Positions 1 to 8,341 of a stretch of DNA of 8,341 nt are shown one piece after another. The DNA comes from Cellvibrionales bacterium UBA4495 (GTDB lineage Bacteria; Pseudomonadota; Gammaproteobacteria; Pseudomonadales; Porticoccaceae). How positions within the stretch are numbered: position 1 is the first letter of the stretch; the number at the start of each line of letters is the position of its first letter. The notes under the pieces were generated by a model. It was not told the origin of the DNA. It made no database searches and was given only the letters and a program-made list of their open reading frames with translations. The position numbers and the translations under genes were made by a program. The stretch spans positions 1 to 8,341 of the forward strand of contig DGNJ01000107.1 in the NCBI GenBank assembly GCA_002388905.1, read 5' to 3'.

Positions 1-2000
<2,000 letters not shown>

Positions 2001-2008
<8 letters not shown>

Positions 2009-2339
2009 AGGGCCTCAAAGCAAGGGCGCGAAGCCGAAATCGTCGCTCGGTGAGGAAGTCGGCAGGAATGCCGCGCGCAAGCGCAGGGCGCAGCGCAATC
2101 CCGCGCCGGGCGTCTGGTTCGGCCTGGGTATGATGGGTCTGGTTGGCTGGTCGGTGGCGATTCCCACGCTGCTGGGCGCGGCTCTCGGTATCTGGCTCGA
2201 CAAGCACCATTCAGCAAGCCACTCCTGGACGCTGATGCTGCTGTTTATCGGTTTGGCGATTGGCTGCCTGAATGCCTGGCACTGGGTTGCCAGGGAAGAC
2301 AAGGCGATGCGGGATGAACAGGACGATGGCGATGAATGA
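2001..2339 (+). CDS. atpQ: AtpQ, AtpI/AtpZ-like two-helix membrane protein
   Basis: This is a small accessory membrane protein of the N-ATPase operon, 112 residues. A charged, Lys/Arg-rich N-terminus (about 1-35) is followed by two predicted transmembrane helices (about 38-66 and 75-96) and an acidic C-terminal tail. The stretch GAALGIWLDK (59-68), the second helix with GLAIGCLNAW, and the overall two-helix hairpin match the AtpI/AtpZ pattern. AtpI-type proteins have been implicated in c-ring assembly and, with less support, in Mg2+ supply to the ATPase. The exact role of AtpQ is not established. The start at 2001 overlaps atpC by 8 nt, with AAGG 7 nt upstream (1990-1993). The position after atpC and before atpR is diagnostic of the N-ATPase operon. 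Confidence 0.85.
2320..2323 (+). promoter_or_regulatory. Shine-Dalgarno favouring atpR start at 2332
   Basis: AGGA ends 8 nt before ATG 2332 but only 2 nt before the in-frame ATG at 2326. It follows the other candidate, ATG 2314. The protein from 2332 begins right before the first membrane helix, so 2332 is preferred. Confidence 0.45.
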
Positions 2340-2646
2340 AGGGTTGACGCTGGCACTGGCGGGGGTGGCGGGCCTGTTGCTCGGCGCCGTTTTCTTTGGC
2401 GGCCTGTGGTGGACGGTGCGCCAGGGTGTGGGGTCGAAACGACCGGCGCTTTTGTTTTTTGGCAGCCTGCTATTGCGGACTGCTGTCGTCATCGCCGGGT
2501 TTTATTTTGTCGGGGATGGTCAGTGGCAACGGCTGCTGGCCTGTCTGTTCGGGTTTGTTATTGCGCGCATCATCGTAACGCGGCTCGCCGGGCCGCCGCG
2601 CGACGACGTTACAGCCCCGTCGAAAGAGGCCGGTCATGCACCTTAG
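2332..2646 (+). CDS. atpR: AtpR, N-ATPase three-helix membrane subunit
   Basis: This is a small membrane protein specific to N-ATPase operons, 104 residues. Three hydrophobic segments are visible: about 6-26 (glycine/leucine-rich, ending GGLWWTVR), 37-59 and 65-83. Arginines lie inside the second and third segments: R49 in SLLLRTAVV and R79 in VIARIIV. Buried arginines in AtpR have been proposed to pair with the ion-binding carboxylate of c subunits during ring assembly; that is a literature hypothesis, not shown by this sequence. The C-terminal tail is polar. The gene overlaps atpQ by 8 nt and atpB by 11 nt, so translation is probably coupled. The start could instead be 2326 or 2314, adding 2 or 6 residues. 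Confidence 0.85.
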   Translation: MNEGLTLALAGVAGLLLGAVFFGGLWWTVRQGVGSKRPALLFFGSLLLRTAVVIAGFYFVGDGQWQRLLACLFGFVIARIIVTRLAGPPRDDVTAPSKEAGHAP

Positions 2647-3331
2647 TCCCGACGAGATCATTTTCTGGCAATACGGGTTTTTCAAGCTCAACGCCACCAT
2701 TGTCTTCACATGGGGGATCATGCTTATCCTTGCCGTGGGTGCAACGCTTATTACCCGCAAACTTTCCATTGGCCTGCAGCGTGCCCGCTGGCAGAACGTC
2801 CTCGAAATTGTCGTCCTTGCCGTCGAGGAACAAATCGAGGATGTCGGGCTCGCCAACCCGAGACGCTATCTCAGCTTCCTGGCCACTCTGGTACTGTTTC
2901 TCGCCACCGCGGCCCTGTGCACCATCATTCCCGGCTACCAGCCGCCAACGGGCTCGCTGTCGACCACGGTGGCGCTGGCGCTATGCGTGTTTGTCGCCGT
3001 GCCCTTCTTCGGCATCCGGGAACGCGGCCTGGGCAGCTACCTCAGGTCCTATGCCCAGCCCACGATCATCATGCTGCCGTTCAATATCATCAGCGAGATC
3101 TCCCGGACCCTGGCGCTGGCCGTGCGGCTGTTCGGCAACATGATGAGCGGTACCATGATCATCGCGATCCTGCTCACCATCACGCCGTTTATCTTTCCCA
3201 TTGTGATGATGGCGCTGGGATTGCTTACGGGCATGGTGCAGGCCTACATTTTCTTTATTCTGGCCACGGTTTATATCGCCGCAGCGACCCGTGTCCGCAC
3301 TGCTGAAACCGCTATGGCGCAAAACCAATGA
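2636..3331 (+). CDS. atpB: N-type ATPase Fo subunit a (stator channel)
   Basis: This membrane stator subunit provides the two half-channels next to the c-ring. The 231-residue protein is shorter than E. coli subunit a (271). It has about five hydrophobic segments (approximately 20-40, 79-98, 107-126, 142-184 and 184-217). The essential arginine is R164 in LAVRLFGNMMSG, equivalent to E. coli R210, and N168 follows as in RLFGN. The last helix carries VQAYIFFILATVYI, whose Q202 aligns with E. coli Q252. At the positions of E. coli E219 and H245 I read T173 and G195, so the usual polar pair of the proton path is absent. AGAGG lies 6 nt before the start. The gene overlaps atpR by 11 nt; a 25-nt gap separates it from atpE. 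Confidence 0.95.
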   Translation: MHLSPDEIIFWQYGFFKLNATIVFTWGIMLILAVGATLITRKLSIGLQRARWQNVLEIVVLAVEEQIEDVGLANPRRYLSFLATLVLFLATAALCTIIPGYQPPTGSLSTTVALALCVFVAVPFFGIRERGLGSYLRSYAQPTIIMLPFNIISEISRTLALAVRLFGNMMSGTMIIAILLTITPFIFPIVMMALGLLTGMVQAYIFFILATVYIAAATRVRTAETAMAQNQ

Positions 3332-3344
3332 AAACCGAGAATCT

Positions 3345-3350
3345 GAGGGA
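3345..3350 (+). promoter_or_regulatory. Strong Shine-Dalgarno of atpE
   Basis: GAGGGA precedes ATG 3357 with about 8 nt between GAGG and the start codon. It lies in the longest untranslated gap of the operon (3332-3356) and settles the atpE start: the upstream in-frame ATG at 3291 would add 22 residues overlapping atpB. An independent, strong site fits the need for many copies of c per complex. Confidence 0.65.
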
Positions 3351-3356
3351 ACCTTT

Positions 3357-3638
3357 ATGGACAGTATGACGATCATCGCGGTGGCATCCATTGTCATCGC
3401 CGGCCTTACCACCGGCTTCGGGACCATGGCCCCGGCACTGGGGGAGGGGCGGTCGGTCGCCGCGGCGCTGACTTCGCTGGCACAGCAGCCCGACGCGTCC
3501 GCCACTATCACCCGGACCCTGTTTGTGGGCCTGGCGATGATCGAGTCCACGGCGATCTACTGTTTCGTGGTCTCGATGATTCTCATCTTCGCCAATCCAT
3601 TCTGGAATCACGCCATCGCCCAGACCGCCGGAAACTAA
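3357..3638 (+). CDS. atpE: N-type ATPase Fo subunit c (rotor ring)
   Basis: This subunit oligomerises into the membrane rotor ring and carries the coupling ion. The 93-residue protein is a helical hairpin: helix 1 about 4-37, loop AQQPDA (42-47), helix 2 about 52-80 ending ILIFANPFW. The carboxylate is E63 in LAMIESTAIYCF. S64, T65 and Y68 match the Na+ ligand and support residues of Na+ rings such as Ilyobacter (E65, S66, T67, Y70). The helix-1 partner, Gln32 in Ilyobacter, is E30 here (PALGEGRS). The loop has QQP instead of the common RQP, as I would expect for this family. Two carboxylates per site leave Na+ versus H+ open: an N-type c-ring from Burkholderia pseudomallei was reported as a proton-specific 17-mer. 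The gap to atpF is 3 nt. Confidence 0.95.
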   Translation: MDSMTIIAVASIVIAGLTTGFGTMAPALGEGRSVAAALTSLAQQPDASATITRTLFVGLAMIESTAIYCFVVSMILIFANPFWNHAIAQTAGN

Positions 3639-3641
3639 GCC

Positions 3642-4469
3642 ATGCTCGTCGACTGGTTCACCGTCGCCGCCCAGGTGGTCAACTTTGTCATCCTGGTGTG
3701 GCTGCTCAAGCGCTTTCTTTACCAGCCCATTTTGCGCGCCATCGACGCCCGGGAACAGCGTATCGCCCGGTCGCTGGCGGATGCCGCCGCCAAAGAGACC
3801 GAAGCCGAAACCGAGCGCGACGCTTTCCGGCGCAAGAACGAAGCGTTCGACCAGCAGCGCGCCGCGCTCCTGGATCGGGCAGCCGACGAGGCGAAAGCGG
3901 AACGCCAGCGGCTGCTCGATGAAGCGCGACAGGCGGCCGAGGTTCTGCGCGCCAAACAACAGGAGGCACTGCAACGGGAACAGCAAAGCCTGAATGATGA
4001 AGTCGCCCGTCGCACCCGCGCCGAGGTGTTTGCCATCGCCCGCAAGGCCCTGAATGATCTTTCCGGGACAAGCCTGGAAGCACACATGAGCGAGATTTTC
4101 GTCGAACGATTGCGGGCGCTGGACGATGAGGCCAGACAGCGCTTTGCCGGTACCCTGAAAACGTCGGCCCACCCGGTGCGTGTGCGCAGCGCCTTCGAGC
4201 TGACACCGGAGCAACGGGATGGCATCCAGGCGGCCCTGAACGAGACTCTGGCGGCGGACGTGCAGGTGCGTTTTGAGACCGCGCCGGAGGTGATCGCGGG
4301 TATTGAATTGACCACCGATGGACAAAAAATCGCCTGGAGTATCGCTGATTATCTCCGCTCTCTGGAAAACAGTGTCGGCGAATTGCTGACAAAACGGGCC
4401 GAACCAGAAGCCAAAGCGGAAACCCCGCAGCAATCAGGTCCTGCGGCCGCTCCGGGGGAGGCCCCATGA
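3642..4469 (+). CDS. atpF: N-type ATPase Fo subunit b with delta-like C-terminus
   Basis: This is the peripheral stalk subunit that holds the catalytic head against the stator. At 275 residues it is far longer than E. coli b (156). It has one N-terminal membrane helix (about 6-28), the b-type sequence [17 protein letters not shown] (25-41), and a long charged alpha-helical stalk rich in Glu, Arg, Lys, Ala and Gln (about 35-140). A compact domain follows (about 178-245), with [20 protein letters not shown], a [21 protein letters not shown] stretch split by a turn, and [11 protein letters not shown]. That order resembles the C-terminal domain of the delta/OSCP subunit. No separate delta gene is present, so this looks like a b-delta fusion. 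The last ~25 residues are a Pro/Ala/Glu tail. It overlaps atpA by 4 nt (ATGA). Confidence 0.92.
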   Translation: MLVDWFTVAAQVVNFVILVWLLKRFLYQPILRAIDAREQRIARSLADAAAKETEAETERDAFRRKNEAFDQQRAALLDRAADEAKAERQRLLDEARQAAEVLRAKQQEALQREQQSLNDEVARRTRAEVFAIARKALNDLSGTSLEAHMSEIFVERLRALDDEARQRFAGTLKTSAHPVRVRSAFELTPEQRDGIQAALNETLAADVQVRFETAPEVIAGIELTTDGQKIAWSIADYLRSLENSVGELLTKRAEPEAKAETPQQSGPAAAPGEAP

Positions 4470-6049
4470 GCACGTCGCCGGATTCCCTGCAAACTGTCCT
4501 CGATACGGCCTTTGACGGCCTGAGGCTGGGCCGCGAACAGTTTGTGCCGCAACTGAAACCGCGGGAGGTGGGAACGGTGACCCGCGTTTCCACGGGCATA
4601 GCCAAGGTCAGCGGCCTTCCCGGTGTGGGCAGTGACGAGCTGGTGAAATTCCCCGGCGATGCCTACGGCATTGCCTTCAACGTGGACGAGGACGAGATCG
4701 GGGTCGTCCTGCTCGGCGACTACTGGCATCTGCACGCCGGGGATGAAGTCGAGCGCACCGGCCGGGTCATGGACGTGGCCGTGGGGGATGGATTGATTGG
4801 GCGCGTTATCGACCCCCTCGGCCGACCACTCGACGGCAGCGGGCCGTTGATGGCAAGCGCTCGTCTGCCCATCGAGCGCTCCGCCCCGGCTATCATGGAC
4901 CGGGCGCCGGTCCAGGTGCCGCTGCAAAGTGGTCTCAAGGTGGTGGATGCCCTGATTCCCATCGGCCGAGGCCAGCGCGAGCTGATTCTGGGTGACCGCC
5001 AGACCGGCAAGACGGCCATCGCCATCGACACCATCCTCAATCAGCGCGGCAAGGATGTCCTGTGCGTCTACTGCGCCATCGGCCAGCGCGCGTCCGCCGT
5101 GGCCAGGGCGGTGGCCACCTTCCGGGAAAAGGGCGCGCTGGCCTACACTGTCGTGGTCGTCACCGAGGGCAATGATCCGCCGGGGCTCGCCTATATCGCG
5201 CCCTACGCCGCCACCAGTATCGCCGAGCATTTCATGGAACAGGGCCACGATGTGCTGATCGTTTACGACGACCTCACCCACCATGCCCGCGCCTATCGCG
5301 AGTTGTCCCTGCTGCTGCGCCGCCCGCCCGGTCGCGAGGCCTTTCCCGGCGACATCTTCTACATTCATTCGCGGCTGCTGGAGCGGGCGACCCATCTTCG
5401 CGAGGAGCGCGGCGGTGGTTCACTCACCGCGCTGCCCATCATCGAAACCGAGGCCCAGAACATTTCCGCCTATATTCCCACCAATCTGATTTCCATCACT
5501 GACGGACAGATCTACCTTTCACCGACGTTATTCGACCTGGGTGTGCTGCCGGCGGTCGATGTGGGGAAATCCGTGTCGCGGGTGGGCGGCAAGGCGCAGC
5601 GGGCGGCCTATCGCGCGGTGGCGGGGGACCTCAAGCTCGCCTATGCGCAGTTCGAGGAACTCGAGACCTTCGCCCGGTTCGGAGCCCGGCTGGACGAAGA
5701 CACCCGCAAGATCATCGCCCATGGGCGGCGTATTCGCGCCTGCCTTAAGCAACCGGAATTCAACCCCGTGAGCGTACCCGCGCAAATTGCTGTGCTGCTT
5801 GCGCTGGGTGCCGGACTTTTCGACACTGTGCCGCTGGAGCGCATGACCGATGCCGAGCAGGCCGTGGACAAGGCGGCGGCAGAGATCCCGGCGCCGGTTA
5901 TCGAGCGCCTGGACAGCGCCGACACCTTGAGCGATGAGGATCGGGAAACGATTATCGATATCGCCCGCCGGGGGCTGGAACCGTTCCAGGCGCAGGCCGA
6001 TTCCGCGACTCACTCCGCGGCCGGAACGCGTGCCGGAGAGACAGAATGA
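4466..6049 (+). CDS. atpA: N-type ATPase F1 subunit alpha
   Basis: This is the non-catalytic nucleotide-binding subunit that alternates with beta in the head and supplies the arginine finger. The 527-residue protein has a short divergent N-terminal segment (about 1-33), then the beta-barrel ([18 protein letters not shown]), Walker A GDRQTGKT (176-183), the hydrophobic Walker B strand VLIVYDDL (263-270), and [21 protein letters not shown] typical of alpha. [10 protein letters not shown] carries R372, equivalent to the E. coli arginine finger R373. The C-terminal helical domain contains [15 protein letters not shown]. The end is a polar low-complexity tail (about 508-527). GGAGG sits 4 nt before the start. 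It overlaps atpF and atpG by 4 nt each, suggesting coupled translation. N-terminal divergence is of interest because that segment binds delta in ordinary complexes. Confidence 0.97.
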   Translation: MSTSPDSLQTVLDTAFDGLRLGREQFVPQLKPREVGTVTRVSTGIAKVSGLPGVGSDELVKFPGDAYGIAFNVDEDEIGVVLLGDYWHLHAGDEVERTGRVMDVAVGDGLIGRVIDPLGRPLDGSGPLMASARLPIERSAPAIMDRAPVQVPLQSGLKVVDALIPIGRGQRELILGDRQTGKTAIAIDTILNQRGKDVLCVYCAIGQRASAVARAVATFREKGALAYTVVVVTEGNDPPGLAYIAPYAATSIAEHFMEQGHDVLIVYDDLTHHARAYRELSLLLRRPPGREAFPGDIFYIHSRLLERATHLREERGGGSLTALPIIETEAQNISAYIPTNLISITDGQIYLSPTLFDLGVLPAVDVGKSVSRVGGKAQRAAYRAVAGDLKLAYAQFEELETFARFGARLDEDTRKIIAHGRRIRACLKQPEFNPVSVPAQIAVLLALGAGLFDTVPLERMTDAEQAVDKAAAEIPAPVIERLDSADTLSDEDRETIIDIARRGLEPFQAQADSATHSAAGTRAGETE

Positions 6050-6951
6050 GCGATACCGCAGCGACCCTGCGCCGCCAGATCGACAGCGCCGTTGATCTGC
6101 AGTCCGTGGTCCGCACCATGAAGGCCATGGCGGCGTCGAGTATCGGCCAGTACGAGCAATCGGTGCGTGCCTTGGGGGATTACTACCGCACGGTGGAACT
6201 GGGCCTGAGTGTGTGTTTTCGCGGCACGGATCCGGCGTCGATGCTGGCGGGAGAGGCAAGAGCAGCGGAGACGGGGGCGATTGGCGCGGTGGTGTTTGGT
6301 TCGGATCAGGGACTGGTGGGCCAGTTTAATGACGTGGCGGCCGATTATGCCCTCGAAACCCTTGCGACGCTGCCCGGGGAGCGCCGGGTCTGGGCGGTGG
6401 GCGAGCGTGTTCATGCCCGCCTCACGGAGGCGGGCCTTAGGCCGCTGGAGTGTTTTGCCGTGCCCAATGCCGTCAGGGCCATCACGCTGCTGGTCGGGCA
6501 GATACTGATGGCAACCGAGAGGCTCCGCAGCCAAGGCGACATTGCCGAACTCTATCTCTTCTACAACAGTCCCACGGCCGGGTCGGTTTATACTCCCGTC
6601 AGTCAGCGGCTGTTGCCGTTGGATGACATCTGGCGGCGGGAGCTGGGCGAGCGTCCGTGGCCGACGGAAAATCTTCCGGAGGTTGTGGGGGCTGGGGCCT
6701 CCACCCTGCGGGTGCTGATCCGCGAATATCTCTTCGTCTCCCTGTTCCGGGCCTGCGCCGAATCCCTGGCCAGCGAGAACGCAAGCCGCCTCGCGGGAAT
6801 GCAACGGGCCGAAAACAATATCGAGGACCTGCTGGACGACCTCAATGGCAACTTTCACCGCTTGCGGCAAAGCGGGATTGACGCGGAATTGTTTGACCTG
6901 ATTTCTGGCTTCGAGGCGCTGACTGAATCCGGTTCGCAGACGCATAGTTGA
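6046..6951 (+). CDS. atpG: N-type ATPase F1 subunit gamma (central shaft)
   Basis: This rotating shaft links the c-ring to the catalytic head. The 301-residue protein begins and ends with the two long helices that form the coiled coil. The N-terminal helix holds [20 protein letters not shown] (21-40), corresponding to the TKAMEMVAASKM region of ordinary gamma. The middle domain has [12 protein letters not shown] (84-95), equivalent to the STDRGLCGGLN motif. The C-terminal helix has [24 protein letters not shown] (243-266), the SExxARMxAMxxATxNAxxLI equivalent. Divergence in all three motifs fits the alternative family. GGAGAG lies 5 nt before the start. It is the last ATPase gene in the operon; no clear terminator follows in the 60 nt before corA. 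Confidence 0.95.
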   Translation: MSDTAATLRRQIDSAVDLQSVVRTMKAMAASSIGQYEQSVRALGDYYRTVELGLSVCFRGTDPASMLAGEARAAETGAIGAVVFGSDQGLVGQFNDVAADYALETLATLPGERRVWAVGERVHARLTEAGLRPLECFAVPNAVRAITLLVGQILMATERLRSQGDIAELYLFYNSPTAGSVYTPVSQRLLPLDDIWRRELGERPWPTENLPEVVGAGASTLRVLIREYLFVSLFRACAESLASENASRLAGMQRAENNIEDLLDDLNGNFHRLRQSGIDAELFDLISGFEALTESGSQTHS

Positions 6952-6963
6952 TTTATATCCCTC

Positions 6964-6973
6964 GATCATGATC
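6964..6973. repeat. Short perfect palindrome between atpG and corA
   Basis: GATCATGATC is a perfect 10-bp palindrome, and it includes two GATC sites. It lies in the 60-nt gap before corA, which is AT-richer than the genes around it and could also hold a weak corA promoter. It might be a regulator site or chance; it has no terminator character because no T tract follows. Confidence 0.3.
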
Positions 6974-7011
6974 AAGAGCGAACACTTATCTATTCAAAGG
7001 TTGCCGTTACC

Positions 7012-7956
7012 ATGTTGAGCGCATTCAGGCTGGAAGCGGGGTTGTTGACCCGGATAATCGAACCTGCCGACGAGCAGGCGCTGGAAAACAGTATCTGGAT
7101 CGATTTGGCCGAGTCGACTCCCGAAGAACGGCAACTGGTGGAGGAACTGCACCAGCAGGTACTCCCCAGGTCGGACGATCTGGAGGAGATCGAGGCGAGT
7201 TCGCGTTCCTACGTTGACGAGCGCGGAGTACACATATCCTCAATGTTTCTCCAGCGTACTGAAGGCCGTGAGGAAACCGTCAATGTGGCCCTGCTGCTGA
7301 CACACGAACGGTTTATCAGTCTCCATGAACCCGAAGTTGCTGCACTCCGCCTGCTGCGCATGCGGGCGGCCCGGCGACTGACGGCGGCACAGCCGCTGGA
7401 TCTGTTTCTCGAGCTCTATGAGATCAAACTTGATGATCTGGCCGACACTCTGGAGGAGATTCACCAAAATCTCGACGAAATCGGTGGCGCGGCACTGCAG
7501 CACCGCGGAGAACAGATGCGCATCAACATTGACCGCCTGTCGAAGCACGAGCACCGCAACAGTAAAGTGCGCCTGTGCCTGGTGGATGCCCAGCGCGACC
7601 TGGCCTTCATGCTGCGCCATGGCGAGCTGGACAAAAAACAACGGGCGCACGTCGGAACCTTGTTGCGGGACGTCGATTCGCTGTTGCCCCATTGCAGCTT
7701 TTTGTTCGAGAAAGTGGGGTTCCTGCTGCAGACCCTGCAGGGGTCAATCAATATCGAGCAGAACCAGATTATCAAGATATTTTCTGTGGTTGCGGTGATC
7801 TTTCTGCCACCAACCCTGATTGCCAGCGCCTACGGGATGAATTTCAGGCACATGCCCGAGCTGGACTGGCCCTGGGGTTACCCATTTGCCATACTTCTGA
7901 TGATCCTCTCCAGTATCGCACCCTATGTGATTTTCAAGCACAAGCAATGGCTATAG
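7012..7956 (+). CDS. corA: CorA-type magnesium (cobalt/nickel) channel
   Basis: This is an inner-membrane pentameric channel for Mg2+ uptake, able to pass Co2+ and Ni2+. The 314-residue protein matches E. coli CorA (316) nearly end to end: it starts MLSAF, has IEASSR (60-65) in the cytoplasmic domain, RLYRMRAR-like RLLRMRAARR (113-122), and KVRLCLVDAQRDLAF (185-199) in the long stalk helix. The pore helix has INIEQNQIIKIFSVVAVIFLPPTLIAS (246-272), split here only by position. The signature selectivity motif YGMNF is at 274-278, followed by MPEL, a second membrane helix (about 289-308) and the basic C-terminal tail KHKQWL. The likely Shine-Dalgarno is AAAGG (6996-7000), 11 nt before the ATG, a long spacing. 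It lies on the same strand 60 nt after atpG, so it may be read from the ATPase operon or have its own promoter. Confidence 0.95.
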   Translation: MLSAFRLEAGLLTRIIEPADEQALENSIWIDLAESTPEERQLVEELHQQVLPRSDDLEEIEASSRSYVDERGVHISSMFLQRTEGREETVNVALLLTHERFISLHEPEVAALRLLRMRAARRLTAAQPLDLFLELYEIKLDDLADTLEEIHQNLDEIGGAALQHRGEQMRINIDRLSKHEHRNSKVRLCLVDAQRDLAFMLRHGELDKKQRAHVGTLLRDVDSLLPHCSFLFEKVGFLLQTLQGSINIEQNQIIKIFSVVAVIFLPPTLIASAYGMNFRHMPELDWPWGYPFAILLMILSSIAPYVIFKHKQWL

Positions 7957-7958
7957 GC

Positions 7959-8001
7959 GCGGTTGTCAGAACCGATTGCCCAGGCCATTGTTAGCAACCG
8001 C
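7959..8001. repeat. Inverted repeat after corA
   Basis: GCGGTTG (7959-7965) and CAACCGC (7995-8001) are perfect 7-bp inverted arms around a 29-nt loop. A nested alternative is CGGTT/AACCG (7960-7964 and 7970-7974), a 5-bp stem with a 5-nt loop. The position just after the corA stop would suit an RNA fold in the 3' untranslated region. There is no T run, so this is not a typical Rho-independent terminator. Confidence 0.3.
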
Positions 8002-8147
8002 TCATGCTGGGGGAATTTTCGCGACTGGCGGTGAGAAAAAGACCTCGCCGACAAGCCTGCAGCAAGGTATCCACGTCGTGCCCCGAAAACCGCCCCCGGC
8101 ATGTGGTACGACAGGCCGCAGCCCAAGACCGTGCCGATGGCTGCCAG

Positions 8148-8166
8148 GGGAAAGACTCGTTTTCCC
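8148..8166. terminator. Weak hairpin, possible terminator for the - strand gene
   Basis: GGGAAA (8148-8153) and TTTCCC (8161-8166) can form a 6-bp stem with a 7-nt loop, about 34 nt past the stop codon of the - strand gene. No clear T tract follows on the - strand (it continues CTGGC), so intrinsic termination is doubtful. Confidence 0.2.
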
Positions 8167-8199
8167 GATGACAAAGGCGGGATTTCGGCGTGGTGACTG

Positions 8200-8341
8200 T
8201 TAATGCCCGGGCTTTCGCGAAGGCCAAAAGCGAGCAATAGTGGGCTTTACGCTAACTCCGTGAACCAGAATCGATAAGGCAACCACCGCCAGGGTCAGGT
8301 GTATCAGTTCCAGCGCTATTTTGGAGTTGACCCGGTTTCGT
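8200..8341 (-). CDS. C-terminal fragment, probable cation:proton antiporter (partial)
   Basis: An open frame runs in from the right edge on the - strand and ends with TAA at 8200-8202. Only the last 46 codons are in the window and the start is missing. The translation has a hydrophobic helix, ALELIHLTLAVVALSILVHG (9-28), followed by VSVKPTIARFWPSRKPGH. A final helix ending in SILVHG or SILVQG, then a short Pro/Arg tail, is the typical end of CPA1/NhaP-like Na+(K+)/H+ antiporters. I recognise the pattern from memory and cannot exclude another membrane transporter. The gene converges on corA. If correct, a monovalent-cation antiporter sits beside an N-ATPase and a Mg2+ channel. Confidence 0.55.
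   Translation of the reverse strand, partial: RNRVNSKIALELIHLTLAVVALSILVHGVSVKPTIARFWPSRKPGH

Larger units (their letters stand above)
7957..8199. other. Intergenic stretch between convergent genes
   Basis: I find no recognisable gene in these ~243 bp. Open frames exist on both strands, but their translations show no family features, and they overlap each other and the antiporter end. The stretch contains the inverted repeat right after corA and a second small hairpin near its right end. Because corA and the gene on the right converge here, transcription of both should stop within it. Confidence 0.6.

Noticed and set aside
3291..3356. Extended start for atpE
   Set aside because: It would overlap the end of atpB and put 22 polar residues before helix 1; the Shine-Dalgarno points to 3357.
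7923..8237. - strand open frame of 104 codons in the region after corA, and a 75-codon + strand frame at 7976-8203
   Set aside because: The translations show no recognisable motif or coherent hydrophobic pattern. The - strand frame overlaps the end of corA and the antiporter-like gene; the + strand frame runs only into the antiporter's stop codon.

Overview
This window holds one nearly complete gene block, almost all on the + strand. Nine tightly packed genes, 151-6951, encode an alternative rotary ATPase in the order atpD-atpC-atpQ-atpR-atpB-atpE-atpF-atpA-atpG. This is the gene order of the N-type (N1No) ATPase, a laterally transferred second F-type ATPase described in marine, halotolerant and some pathogenic bacteria and in Methanosarcina. 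Several features set it apart from a housekeeping ATP synthase operon: beta and epsilon come first, there are two extra small membrane proteins (AtpQ, AtpR), there is no separate delta gene, and the b subunit is long with a delta-like C-terminus. N-ATPases normally accompany an ordinary F-ATPase elsewhere in the genome; this window cannot show that.

Layout: 1-150 is an upstream leader with no gene I can assign. The ATPase operon fills 151-6951, and most neighbouring genes overlap by 4-26 nt. The clearest gap lies before the c-subunit gene (25 nt, strong Shine-Dalgarno). After 60 nt comes a CorA-type magnesium channel (7012-7956) very similar in layout and motifs to enterobacterial CorA. About 240 bp without a recognisable gene follows, holding two small inverted repeats. 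At the right edge, on the - strand, is the last 46 codons of a membrane protein that looks like a cation:proton antiporter (8200-8341, cut by the window).

How it works together: AtpD/AtpA form the catalytic head, AtpG/AtpC the central rotor stalk, AtpE the ring, AtpB the stator channel, and AtpF the peripheral stalk, apparently with a built-in delta-like cap. AtpQ (AtpI/AtpZ-like) and AtpR are probably assembly or ring-associated factors. The complex would pump ions out using ATP, or make ATP. The c subunit has the Glu-Ser-Thr...Tyr set of Na+-binding rings, but a Glu where classic Na+ rings have Gln. The coupling ion (Na+ or H+) therefore cannot be settled from sequence. A CorA channel and a probable antiporter next door give the locus an ion-homeostasis theme.

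Organism: the high-GC DNA, Shine-Dalgarno-led genes and CorA of the E. coli subtype suggest a gammaproteobacterium, perhaps marine, halophilic or alkaliphilic. I cannot name a genus. The system itself is a known type; the parts most worth checking are the ion site, the b-delta fusion and the flanking transporters.
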